From: Primulina eburnea
Lineage: Eukaryota; Streptophyta; Magnoliopsida; Lamiales; Gesneriaceae
Reading direction: 5' to 3'
NCBI RefSeq assembly: GCF_022965805.1
Contig: NC_133103.1
Location: 52,464,386 to 52,528,385, forward strand
Length of the DNA stretch: 64,000 nt
Positions 13,230 to 24,576 of the stretch are shown in pieces. A program made the translations under genes and the position numbers. Under the pieces are notes generated by a model. The model made no database searches. It had not been told where the DNA came from and saw only the letters and a list, made by a program, of their open reading frames with translations. Position 1 is the first letter of the stretch. The number at the start of each line of letters is the position of its first letter.

Positions 13230-13510
13230 TTCCTTTGTTTCACGGAACGACTGTTAGCGTGAATCGATTTTTTTTGTTTTATTTATTTTTAAGCGTGAAT
13301 CGATTTGTGTGTGAGTGAAGAAACACCGGGGGATATCATAGTTCAAGGGACTAAACTATCCCTCTGTGTTAAACATCGTATGTCCAGGTTAATTGAATTG
13401 TGGGGGTGTTTTGGTCATTGACTAAAACGATTAAAAATTCAATTACGTAATGTGAATTAGTGGAAATGAGAATTTATGTTTAATTTGATTGATTTTTCTG
13501 CGGTCTGATT

Positions 13511-14102
13511 TGTGATACTCTTGTTCCACATCTGAAAAATTAAAGATTTAAAATGAGTTTATAAAAGACTATAATGAGCTTCTATAGCAACTTGGGTTAA
13601 TCATTTTCGTAAAGCGAGGACGGATACGAAGTAGTTGCTATAAGGGCCCATTGTGCAGTCACGCAGGCGCGGGCCTGGGCTCGGTGCGTGACATGAATAG
13701 TATCAGAACCGGTCGCCGGCATGGAACACCGATAAATAGGTGCTATGCGGGGCAAAGTGCTACGTGCATGGAAGCCACCTCTTGAACCTGCGGGGGCAAA
13801 GTGCTACATGACGGGAGCCACCTCTTGAACCTGTAGGAGCCATCTCTAGATTCTCGGTGCTGGGTGGATCGAGTGGTCAGGCCGCGACGGGGATGTCGCG
13901 TTCTGAAGGAAGGGTGATTGTGATACCCTTGTCCCACATCTGAAAAATTAAAAATTTAAAATGAGTTTACAAAGGGCTACAATGGACTTTTATAACAACT
14001 TGAGTTAATCATTTTCGTAAAGCGAGGACGAATACGATGTAGTTGTTATAGGGGCTCATTGTACAGTCATGCAGGCGCGAGCCTGAACTCGGAACGGTGA
14101 CA
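13511..14102 (+). mobile_element. Complete TRIM retrotransposon with target duplication
   Basis: This is a terminal-repeat retrotransposon in miniature. The 5' LTR is 13511-13693 and the 3' LTR is 13919-14102 (183 and 184 bp). Both begin TGTGATAC and end GTGACA. The 5-bp target duplication TGATT is perfect (13506-13510 and 14103-14107). Just inside the 5' LTR, TAGTATCAGAACC (13698-13710) resembles an initiator tRNA-Met primer-binding site. Just before the 3' LTR, GAAGGAAGGGTGAT (13905-13918) is a polypurine tract. The 225-bp interior has no reading frame and contains two imperfect copies of a block with GGCAAAGTGCTAC and GCCACCTCTTGAACCTG. It depends on other elements for movement. The LTRs differ at many positions, so the insertion is not very recent. 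Confidence 0.9.
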
Positions 14103-14339
14103 TGATTTCCCATAACTACCCAAATATTTGCATTTATTATATACAAATCCAACATTCAAGATGTCGGAAGCAAATCTGTTGTAACCGATTAAACAAATTG
14201 ATTCATCTAGACTATTCTTAAAACATTGGGCTTGCCATATATCTTACGAGCTTGAGACTATTTTTGTTTCTTGGACTTCAGGATTTGCTTTAAAAATGAC
14301 TAAATTGGGATTTTCCAACTGAAATGGATTATTTGGGCA

Positions 14340-14905
14340 CCAAACAACTCTCTTTTCTTGATCAACGGAGTCCGCCGAGGGAACACAAGGCCTTCGAAGG
14401 GGCTCCGGCGATGTTGTGCGCTTTCAGCATATTTTTCCTTATTGTGTCAAGGACTGTATGCTATTCTAAAGCGGGCTTCACATGAGATCAAATGTATTCT
14501 TGCTGCTCCCCATATCTATCATTTATTTTTGTTGATGATACAATATTTTTTTGGAAAGACGTCACCATCTAATTGTGAAACTATTAGGGACATGCCATTT
14601 TGCTATTAATGGCTTCGGGACAATCCATTGATTTGGCCAAATCTTCAATTAACTTCTAGGCCAAACACTACAAATTTAATGAAACAACGTGTGGTTGGTA
14701 TGCCTACGAATGAATCGTATTAGAGTTGTTTGAGTCTCTCTGTTTTTATGGGACACAACAAGAAGAGGGTCTTAGAGAACAGAGGAAAAAGAAGGGGTTA
14801 GGAGAATCAGTTGTTTTCGGCAAGGGGAAAGAAATCCTTGTCAAAACAGATGCACAAGCTACTACTACTTATACCATGAACATTCTTAAACTACTACGTG
14901 TAAGA
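14340..14905 (+). pseudogene. LINE (non-LTR) reverse transcriptase fragment, frameshifted
   Basis: Translated pieces match the plant LINE reverse transcriptase layout in order. A frame from about 14370 gives GLRRCCALSAYFSLLCQGL, the region before the catalytic box. A +2 frame at 14522-14551 gives FIFVDDTIFFWK, with the F-x-DD catalytic box at 14531-14539. Another frame near 14607 gives MASGQSIDLAKSSINF, and the frame at 14726-14905 gives GKGKEILVKTDAQATTTYTM, the block after the thumb. At least two frameshifts, stops and a shortened middle show it is dead. No poly-A tail or target duplication could be set. Confidence 0.75.
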
Positions 14906-15892
14906 AAATGTGACACATATCAGAAGAACAGACGTGTAGGAAATGGTGACGGCCATTGCCTACAATTTTTGACAAAACATGCGTACGCAACTTCAACTTT
15001 AGAAAATTGAGATGTGTGCACAGTTCTTTTTTTGACTCTCGGCTCCCGATACACTAGTCGATGATGTGAGAAGCGTCTATAAATAACGGCGATTGAGGTC
15101 CCTAAACACACACCATATAAGAAAATTATACACCATCTAATCAATTTTTGTTTATATTTTTATAATTTTTAGGTAATAATTTTCTTTAATTAAATTTAGA
15201 AGTATATGCATTTATGTTTATTAACTATTTTACATACAGAAGTACATGTGTCCTAAAATACTAGTGTGTGTCTCGATTGATGCTATGTATGAATAATAAT
15301 GATAATAATATTAATAATTTTTTTTTTTCTATTTACCAATTTCTATAATAATCTTAAGCTCGGCTCACAGCTTACGAGCGCGTTTAGTTAAAAATCAAAA
15401 TTGAAAAATATAATATTTTCTATTTTAAAATAATAAAACCTTTTTTTCCCTTTATAAACACAAAATTGATTTTGTTCAAAAAATACATATGGGAAATTGT
15501 ATTTTGAAAAACATTTAAAAAAGCTATATAGTCCAAATTTTTCTTATGGACGACTGGATCAGTTCGAAAACATACGACGACTGACGTCGAGTTCAAGCTC
15601 AAAATAGTTGAAACTTGATCAAGTGAAGTCAATTTGATAGATTTATGAGTTAGCTCGATTCATTTATATTTCCTAATCCAACCTCTTATTCAGAAATTTC
15701 TTTTGAAATTTTTTGTAAAATAAATATAGTGGTTCTAAATTCATTTAATCTCGAATATAGCATTCAGCTTTGCATATGCAAACAGAGGCCGGCTGTCGCC
15801 TTTTCAAAATGAGAAGGTCCTACAATCACATGCGTAGACTGTTGTTTCAAGCTTGAGATTGTGTAAACCTCATCTCCAAATATATCAAAAAA

Positions 15893-16075
15893 GAGTGGGT
15901 TTCATGTGAGACCGTCTCACGAATCATAATCTGTGAGGCGGGTCAACCCTACTGATATTCATAATAAAAAAGTAATACTCGTAACATAAAAAGTAATACT
16001 TTTTCATGGATGACTCAAATAAGAGATCCGTCTCACAAATACGACCCGTGAGACAGTCTCACACAAATTCTTGCC
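15893..16075 (-). mobile_element. Mutator-like MITE, copy c, perfect 9-bp target duplication
   Basis: Inverted copy beginning GAGTGGGTTTCATGTGAGAC and ending AAATTCTTGCC. The flanking 9-mers ATCAAAAAA at 15884-15892 and 16076-16084 are identical. It has the internal palindromic GTGAGACNGTCTCAC ends and the AAAAAGTAATACTTTTTCAT body shared by the family. Confidence 0.9.
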
Positions 16076-16315
16076 ATCAAAAAAATGTGTAGTTTATCAA
16101 TACTTCGAAATTTGTTCCCCTAGTTTTTAAATCAAGTATTTACCATTAAACCAAAAATTATAATTATCAATCAAACACAATTTTATTTATTTATATTTAT
16201 TATAGCGTAGAGCTTCATACTAAGAGCATCTCCAACCCATGCGCCAAAATGACGCCGTCTCCAAAATAACAATTTCTCCGACAAAAATAAAAATCATAAT
16301 ACCCAATGAAACAGT

Positions 16316-16581
16316 CGAGTTAATCAATAAGCAAAATCAAATCTGTTTAATTTTATCTTTATTTTAATATGAATCCCATATCGATTTTCCAGTATTATTT
16401 GACAATTAAATAATGTTTTTTCCCAATCGTTTAAATTTTTCTATATTTCGAGTTAATCAATAAGCAAAATCAAATCTGTTTAATTTTATCTTTATTTTAA
16501 TATGAATCCCATATCGATTTTCCAGTATTATTTGACAATTAAATAATGTTTTTTCCCAATCGTTTAAATTTTTCTATATTT
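16316..16581. repeat. 133-bp tandem duplication downstream of ARD2
   Basis: The block starting CGAGTTAATCAATAAGCAAA at 16316 is repeated at 16449, and the two 133-bp copies look identical through TTTTTCTATATTT. It lies 0.2-0.5 kb past the ARD2 stop codon, in its 3' flank. The identity suggests a recent duplication or an assembly artefact. Confidence 0.9.
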
Positions 16582-16807
16582 TCTACATCTTCAATTTCAT
16601 CACAAAAATATAATAAACTTAATTATTTAAAATAAGAATCTCGATGCGTAAAAAAGAGGGGAAACATATTACATACTCAACAAACCGAAGATTTATTGAA
16701 GATATCTCACAAATCGAGTATTATACAAATTTTATAGAAAATTCTAATCTCATGCCACAACATATAGTGATGATCATATAATTTTTTTTTTTTTGAACAA
16801 AAAATAA

Positions 16808-17998
16808 TTATATTTTTATATATGCTTCAAGTGGTGCAACAATGTTTTGTATAATGTTGGTGACATACTTCTTCCTCGCCGGATGATCCTCTTGCGGACG
16901 GTTGAACGGTGTCCACACCGGTTCTCCGACGAACAACCTCATCAACTGCAAAAAAAATTAAATGATATACACATTTCGCAACATAAAAAACATTGTATTA
17001 CATATGTCTAGAATAATCTAACAGAACGTCCATATATCCGTTCTCGTTTTACAAAAATATTCATAAGGGCATACAAACCTTGATATAGTTGTCATTGTCG
17101 AGGGTAAATCGATGGTAAATTCCTGCAGGCAACACGATGAGGTCACCGGGTTTGATCCATACCCGGATCCATTTATCCGACTTGTCCCGGACATCGAAGT
17201 ACCCAGTCCCTTCAAGACAGTATCGTATTTCCTCGTCCGCATGTATGTGCTCCGTGAAAAAATTCTTCAGCTTGTGGTCATAGTTTTCTACCTTTTCAGG
17301 GCACAAGTCCAGCAAGTCCTAAATAAGAGATTAAAATTGAGGGGTAAATTGCGAAAATCGCTCAATTATATTAAATTATTTGACTTTTTTTATTCATTCC
17401 ATTCTCATTTGCAGAAAACACATAACCTGTTGTGTAGAAATCACGAGAAACTCTAAATTTTGTCGTCGTGTATTTGTCTCTTTGTAATTTTAGTTATATA
17501 TGTTATCAGAACAATGTTTTAGTCTGGCCTCTTTCAAATTTTTGCAATTTAGTTTTCTCATCATCAAGAATTTACTGATATGACAATGTATACGTAGACG
17601 TAAAATATCAAAATTGAAAAAAAAAAAAAAAGGATGGTGCTGAAATTTTTATTCAGAAAGAAATGGAAATTATATAATTATACCATGTAACTGTATCCTC
17701 TCTCTTGTCTGATCCTGTCTAATGCCGGGTCATTCTCGTATTTATTCGGGTCCAGTTTCCAGTAGAGAACTCCAAGACCCGCCAAGTGATCCATTGAGAC
17801 GTATTCGGGTGGGTTTTTCTGGTGTGGAAGCCTTTGATCTTCTTCATCTTCTTGCATAAACCATGCCTGCTCGTTCATATACACACATATATTAATTCAT
17901 ACAATTAATATTAAAATTAATCATTAAAACTGAGAAGAATTGAAGTTGGTGGACAATAATGAAATTGGAAACTTGGGACTGATGACCTCCAGCGCCAT
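16808..17998 (-). CDS. ARD2: Acireductone dioxygenase (ARD2), 4 exons
   Basis: Second methionine-salvage acireductone dioxygenase. The minus-strand exons are 17987-17998 (M-A-L-E only), 17684-17866, 17079-17318 and 16808-16945, with GT-AG junctions, all phase 0, 573 nt in total (190 aa). The metal ligands are H89, H91 and E95 (TEHIHADEE) and H134 (IYHRF). The start was chosen because GAG|gtcatc joins in frame to cag|GCATGG, giving M-A-L-E-A-W-F-M. The C-terminus ...LEAYIKI differs from the ARD1 tail, ending at TAA 16808-16810. Three introns present in ARD1 are absent here: inside the LGVL region, before YFDVRD, and before the K-K-Y-V tail. The pair is therefore an old duplication with intron loss or gain. 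The divergence argues against a recent tandem copy. Confidence 0.93.
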
Positions 17999-18769
17999 GA
18001 GAATTCAGGGTTTCAGAGCTAGCTAGGACAATGGAAGCTTGGAGATTAATGGATTAAATTATGCTTGCTTGAGATGTCGACACGTCCATTGATTTGGGAG
18101 GTATGTATTTGTTTAACTTCTTCTGGTGTATTTGGTGAAATATCATCGTTTTTTGTGGGCACATTTCAATTTGGGACTCTGAGATTTCGAGATAGGATGC
18201 ACATAAATTATTAAAATCTTGTACGGGTTGTAACAAAAAACTTCCCCGTCTCAAATAAAATCTTTGCGGAAACATTTTGTGGAACGTAAAACAAACAGAC
18301 ATGACAAGATGTTCGTATGAACATTGTCTAAACATTTTATGCAACAATATGTGAGAGGATGATCGATATGACATTTCAAGATATATTTCTGCGGACATTT
18401 TGAGGTGACGCTTACCAAGATGGACATCATATCAACATTAATAGATTTTATCAATTATGAATAATCGTGGTAGTTCATATCTATTTATGAAAAATAGGCC
18501 AAAATACCAAATAGCAATCAATCTAATCTCTTTAATAGTTTAGGCACCTTAGGACATTCATTTTAGGCAACTTCGGACATTCATATAAAAAAATACATTT
18601 TTAAAGGAAAATAATGATCGAGTGATATATGGGACTCTTAAACAACAAAGATCAATCATTTTAAAATATAGCAAACATTTCGCTATATCATATTTATCGT
18701 AACAGAGGAACCAAGTTATGCCATCTTTGTATCTAGGGGGTGGGATAGTGAACATTTCGCTATATCATA

Positions 18770-19330
18770 TTTATGGTACCATAATATACATCATTTATTA
18801 AATTTAACGGTATATTAAATTTTTCGATATCGATATCGGTATGATATTAAAAAATTTGGTACTTCCGTATATATCGAAATACTGAAAAAAATTCAAATAT
18901 TTCAAAATTTATAATATAATATCAATTTCGGTATTAGCATGACATTCAAAACATTTCACTATTTCGGTACGATATTTAAAATTTTCGATATTTCAATGTG
19001 AGTATTACCAATTTTTTTTTAAAAAAAAATTGATTTAGACAGTAATATATTGATGTCGGGCAAAAACTTGTGTAAGACGATTTCACGGGTCGTATTTTGT
19101 GAGACATGTCTTTATTTGGGTCATCCATAAAAAAAATATTACTTTTTATTGTGAATATCGGTAAAGTTGACCCGTCTCATAGATAAAGATTCGTGAGACC
19201 ATCTCACAAGAGACATATTCTTGATACCGCCACTGGTGTATCAAATTTTTTGGTAAGAACGGTATGAAATTTATATCATACCTACGTTTTAGTATACCGA
19301 AATTTCGATGATATTTTTTTAAAATTCCGA
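18770..19330. repeat. Old CGGTATACCG-type repeat split by MITE d
   Basis: The flanks of the MITE at 19059-19220 contain many variants of TCGGTAT, TATACCGAAATTTCG and TTTCGATATTTC, with inverted repetition between the left (18820-19010) and right (19230-19330) arms. This type of inverted CGGTA-rich repeat is common in plant genomes. The exact ends could not be defined. Confidence 0.45.
19059..19220 (+). mobile_element. Mutator-like MITE, copy d
   Basis: Starts GGCAAAAACTTGTGTAAGAC and ends GTGAGACCATCTCACAAGAGACATATTC. Flanking 9-mers ttgatgtcg and ttgataccg match at 7 of 9. It lacks one of the two central TATTACTTTTTAT blocks and is inserted in an older repeat. Confidence 0.8.
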
Positions 19331-20646
19331 GATATCATCCCAAATAAGCCTATTTGTACCAAATCCAAAAAGTCTTCAACAAACTAATAGGGAAGATTGC
19401 AATTATGTGCGCTATTTATCTCTTTGCAAATGTAATTTTACATGTTATTAAAATTCAGATTTGGTCCTATATCTCTTAATTATTTTGATAGTTTTAATAA
19501 TTTTTTTTATATAGAAAAACAAACGCAAAATTGAATATGTGAATGTCATGTCAAGTTCAAGTCAGAAAGAAAAACTATAACATACTAAAACTGAAAATTG
19601 ATAATAACAAATATCAAAATCATAAAAAAAATAAATATAAATAATTAAAATTGCAAATAAATATTAGGAGATTCCATGTTAGTTTTATTTCACTTTCATT
19701 GGATATTGTTTCAAAATAATTTTTTTATAGAATTTTATAAATTTTGTACTTAATTATAATATATTATCTTTTATTCTTTGAACAAATAACTAATTAGCAT
19801 ATATAACATATTCAGTTTGAAATAATTTTTCAATATTTATATTAATTAATAAATTTACTTATTTAAAAGTTAAATAATTTAATACTTACATGTGTATATA
19901 TGTGGGTTTGTATGCATGTTTGTAAATTTTTTAAAACACATCAATTGATTAATCTATAACATTGTTTTGAATTCAAAATCTTTGGGTTGAAGCAAATGCG
20001 ATTTTTGACTATTTATAGTTGTACCTTAGGCTAATGTTTGTATATTAATAAATTCCATGAAATTATTAAAAGTCTATTAAAAACTTGAATACATATAGAC
20101 TTTTATATAGTTTTTAAAATTCTATTTTGAATATCACTAGACTTCTATAGAGTGTGAAAAAGTCTTAATTGAATACATCTACACTTTTAAAATATACAAA
20201 AGTCATTAAAAATCAATAAATCTCCTGCATTAAATTCACCCTTAATATTCTATCTTTTGATTTATTCTTCCTTTTAAATTCTATCTAATTAATCAAAATA
20301 CTGCAAGTTTCTAATTAAAATTTATTTAAGAAATACATATATACATACATATATATATATATATGTATATGTTTTTATACGATTTTGATCATCTATATTG
20401 TCAAATTATAGTATTAGTATATTAACTTTGCTTTTGACATTTTAGTCTTTTCTCTAACATGACAGCGATGTAGCGCTGACATGTACAGTGTCACATCAAC
20501 ACACTTGATTGAAAAAATTTAAATTTGAAAAAAACTAAAAATATCATATTAAAATTGAAATTTAATAACAAACATAATAGAAAAAACGAAAATTTTCATA
20601 TATTTTATAACTCAACAGTTGTACTTTCCTATCCACTCAATTATTA
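19331..20646. other. AT-rich intergenic DNA, nothing recognised
   Basis: No gene-like frame. A short TATA repeat lies at 20347-20366. The segment 20040-20225 repeats AAAAGTC and ACTTTTA motifs, without clear element ends. Confidence 0.55.
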
Positions 20647-20828
20647 GAGTGAGTTTCATGTGAGACCGTCTCACGGATCATAATCTGTGAGACGGATCAA
20701 CCCTACACATATTCACAATAAAAAGTAATACTCTTAACATAAAAAGTAATACTTTTTCATGGGTGACCCAAATAAGATATCCGTCTCACAAATACGACTC
20801 GTGAGACCGTCTCACACAAGTTTTTGCC
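20647..20828 (-). mobile_element. Mutator-like MITE, copy e, perfect 9-bp target duplication
   Basis: Inverted copy from GAGTGAGTTTCATGTGAGAC to CACACAAGTTTTTGCC. Identical flanking CAATTATTA at 20638-20646 and 20829-20837. It belongs to the subfamily with the GATCATAATCTGTGAGACGG arm. Confidence 0.92.
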
Positions 20829-22335
20829 CAATTATTAATTACATAATCGAGCACAAGGAGCATCAAAACTGTGTATTTCCCTGTTGGTTTCAGTCTCTAG
20901 TGGGGTATATGAAACGTCTGCCATTTCTCATTTCCAGGCCCGAATCAATGTACAAAAAATGCATTTTACCGTAATTTTTCCCGGGCCTGCAGGCAACAGG
21001 CAGGCCCCAATTTCATATGCAAATCATGCCAACTTTTTAGTCCTTTTTCACTTTAAATCTAGCTTTATTTAAAGCCTTGTGATTACACTGACTCTATTTT
21101 CCAGACCTCTCCCAGCCCGGTTCGTCACCAGGCCCGCACCGGCAAATTAGATCCATGATTAACGAAAAAAGAATTAAAGATGAATTTGATTTGGAAATAG
21201 ATATTTGATTCAAATAAGTTAAAGAAAATTCAAAATCAAGTATCCGAAATCATCGATCCAAACACAATCTAAATTCAACGAGCCATCGTACTCATATGAG
21301 TTAAAACAAGGCCTTGATTTTTTACAGTTGAATTCTTCCATAAATGGGAATTTTACCGTTTTACTATCATTTATTACACTTTGAAGTGTTACAAGAAACG
21401 GTTGAAATTTAGCAAGCAGAACGACAATACAACCTCCAAAGTACGGAAAGGGAAAGAACTTTATTAAATGACAGTCGCTTCAATTTCTTACAGTAAACCT
21501 TAAAGTAAAGAACATAGTCAACTATGCAATCCATCCCAGATTTTTCTACAAGAAAGGATCGTGTGGGCATGTGAATATAAAACAAGACGACAAAAGATAA
21601 AATCCAAATTTCTACCCAAACTTATTTTGGGGATCAAGTCGCTTTATAAACATTAGTATTTGCGATCGATCGTTAAAGTAGCCTAGTTCTATTTTTGGTC
21701 CATTGATTAATAAAACCGCAGTCGTAACACGATATTTGTGATCGGAATACTAATGTTGCGTTGAATATTGCTGACGTGGTTTCAGATATTGCTGATATAT
21801 CTTGTCTAACATGTAGATGATGTGTTTAACGTCATGTCATAACCAAAATTCGATTAAAAAAAGTAAAGAAACAACGTTGTTACACTGAGACTGAAATTTA
21901 ACTAATTACAACGGGGCTGGTTCCTTTACTTTTACGTCTATTTATATATTTGTGTGTGAGTAAAAAAAAAAGCTGACATTTCACGACCATGCAGTTTAGA
22001 ACCACATAGTACAAATGAAAGGTGGTAGCATACAACAAATTGAGACAAACCCTTTAAGAATTCCTCACTTTTGTTTGAAAAAATTGACATGCACACCCCA
22101 CATCTTTTAATGTAGTATGTCTCTTTGACTTGGACTCGCACGCTTGCACGCAACTATCACCAATAATATCACCTCAAACTCCATTAATTTGCTCATTCTT
22201 TCCACACACTTTTCCGAATCTTCTTCATCGATTTCCTCTTCTTTTCAACGACGACATATATAACTTTCTCTCCCGTTTGCATATGCAATCCATTGTTTCC
22301 GGACCCATTACGATCAGCTATAGCTAGCATCCGAG
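20829..22335. other. Upstream region of the EPFL gene
   Basis: No confident gene. TATATAACTTTCTCTCCCG near 22256-22274 could be a TATA box, about 75 bp before the predicted ATG. Short pyrimidine-rich stretches around 22190-22245 look like a 5' leader or core promoter. The segment 20930-21140 is GC-richer (CCCGGGCCTGCAGGCAACAG) but gives no recognisable protein. Confidence 0.4.
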
Positions 22336-22879
22336 ATGACCGAACACCGCCGCCATCGGAGGGATATCGTTTCTTTTGCCACCATGGTCACCCTAGCTTT
22401 TCTCCTACTTGCCTCGATACCAGCTCTTGGCTCCAACCCAACTCTTCATCTAATTAGTAAGTACTCTACATATATGTAACTTGAAGTACACGATGAATCT
22501 TAATTCTCGTCCAAAATCTTTTCAGTTCAAATTTCCATGAACGTCAAATTACGAAAATCCTTTCGATTCTTAAATTTTTTTATATCAGGAGTTCAAGATA
22601 AAGATACTAGATTAAAGAGAGTCAGATATGTTGTGTATCAATAATGTAGGTGTTGGAGAGAGGAAGAAGATTAGAGAGGAGGTGACCGAGGCGGTAATTA
22701 CGACACGGCGGCGACTGGCTGGTCTGGGCTCATCACCGCCGACTTGCAGATCAAAATGTGGGTGGTGCTCGCCGTGTAAGCCGGTGCACGTCCCCATTCA
22801 TCCTGGGTTGTTTAGGCCATTAGAGTACTATCCAGAAGCTTGGCGATGCAAGTGTGGGAACAAGCTTTTCATGCCTTAA
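22336..22879 (+). CDS. EPIDERMAL PATTERNING FACTOR-like secreted peptide (EPFL4/5 type)
   Basis: Precursor of a secreted cysteine-rich peptide of the EPF/EPFL family, ligands for ERECTA-family receptor kinases that control growth and stomatal patterning. Exon 1 is 22336-22456 and carries a signal peptide (MVTLAFLLLASIPALGS, residues 17-33). A second in-frame ATG at 22384 sits in a strong ACCATGG context and is an alternative start. Exon 2 ends at TAA 22877-22879. It encodes a basic linker (TTRRRLAGLGSSPP) and a mature domain with six cysteines (CRSKCGWCSPC and RCKCGN), ending EYYPEAWRCKCGNKLFMP, typical of the EPFL4/5/6 clade. The exon 2 start is unclear. The best acceptor (22588) leads into a stop in the required frame, so I infer acceptors after 22619 or 22625, giving 126 or 124 aa. 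A frameshift is the alternative. Confidence 0.8.
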
Positions 22880-24571
22880 AAAAAGGGAGAAAAATGATAA
22901 TATAGAATAAAATAAAAATTTTTACGTTATCTGCCAGTTAATTCTTATTGTTCTTATCATTTCTTAATTATACCGCAGAAACACAGTGGAGTTTATACAG
23001 TATTGTTAGATAACAAACTGGTCAGAGGCTCAGATTTCTTCGGAAGAATTTTAAGTATAAAGTTTGAAAAAAAAAATTTAAATAAAATATAAGAAACTAA
23101 GTGGGTTTTAATTGGATCTCTTCCCTAAAAATTTTATTGGATTTTAATTAATTTCTTTGTCTAGTATTGAATGGTGGATCCAGTTGGTCTATCTTCTTGA
23201 ATAGAGTTAAACTCGAATGAATGTCTGTGATGTCCCACGTTCATGATCTACTATAATAGATATAAATCATATGGGGTCGAGTGTTTTTCATTTTATTAGA
23301 TAATATAATTGGTGACGATGTTATGATTCAAATTGTTCAATGTTTGAATTGCTTTATCATCGTAGATAATTATTGTCCTCAATAATCTTGTTCGCAGTAA
23401 TTATATACATAAGATCAAACACGCGGTGATCAGTGGCTCACGAGAATCAAACTATTTTATGAGTTTGCAGCTCGAATATATTTTAGATCATAAAGGTCAA
23501 ACATCATATTTCGACCACTCTCTGGAGGTAGCTAACTTGGTTACCAACTGATTTTGTCCCCCAGATTATTATTTTTTATTTTACTTTCCACAACATAACG
23601 TAGGTCCTAGCGGCTAGCAGGAATATCAAAATAGTTTATTGAAGTTGAAAGAGGCTTCCATTAATAAAGGCTATGCCCATTCCTTGGATTAATGAACGAA
23701 AACAATAGTTTCAATTAATACCAACTTCTTAAAATATGGAAAATTAATGCATTGTGGACATTATAATTGTAAACAAATGTTCAGTCACATCATCATTTAA
23801 TATTGAAACTAAACCATATCATATGAAATAATTTTTTTTTAGGATAAAGTTTTTTTCTTTTTCAAACTCTCTAAATATATATGTGTTACCGAGATAATGT
23901 TGTAGATAATTAAATTTGTTGACCATGAAATTATGACAAGTACAAAATAATATTAAATATAAAAAAAATCTATTTATTGGGATATTAGATTCCTACAAAA
24001 AATAAATAGTTAATTAATATATATTTTGTGAGCAAATCAAGATTTTAAATCAAGATCACAATCTTGTACTAAATAGAAGAAAATACCAACATTTTAGTAT
24101 TAAAATCCTATCTTGCATAAGATGTAAAAAAATACTAATATTTTTAGTATTTGAAATCAAATATTACGATTAATGGAAAGAATTCACCAAATAAATCATG
24201 AGAGGCCAATCAATTTACGACACTTTATCAAATGAAAATGAAAAGAATTTGCATCCTTTGACTATAAATTGGGAGGGGGATGGTCAAGAAAAACGTAACG
24301 GCAAAAAAATAGAGAAGAATTCAAGACATAAATTCTCTCAACTCAATCTCTTCAAACTTAAGAATATCAGTGAAGTTCAAGACGTGATTCAAGACGTTCA
24401 TCGCGTTCTTCCTCAAATTCATCCAAATTCAAAAGGATCTTGTTCTTCATCAAATTGAAGATCAACATATTCAAAGCAAAATTCAAGACGTTCATCACGT
24501 TCTTATCAAATTTTTAAGGTTAATTCGATATCAAGGTTTTCACTCGTTGAATTAACGTTATTGAAGAAACA
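22880..24571. other. Intergenic DNA, possibly an older LTR remnant near the right end
   Basis: No recognised gene up to 24197. From about 24000 to 24571 the sequence (GAAAATACCAACATTTTAGTAT, repeated CAAGACGTTCATC, TTGAAGAAACAAACC) resembles the LTR or leader of an older retroelement into which the gypsy element inserted. Its continuation is seen at 33020-33180. The open frame at 24198-24458 is low-complexity (K, N, S) and matches no family I know. Confidence 0.35.
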
Positions 24572-24576
24572 AACCA

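Noticed and set aside
17112..17456. Plus-strand 114-aa frame over ARD2
   Set aside because: Antisense to the ARD2 exon that carries the metal-binding histidines, and it has no recognisable domain.
24198..24458. 86-aa plus-strand frame before the gypsy element
   Set aside because: K/N/S-rich, in sequence that looks like an older LTR, with CAAGACGTTCATC repeated in and after it. No domain recognised.
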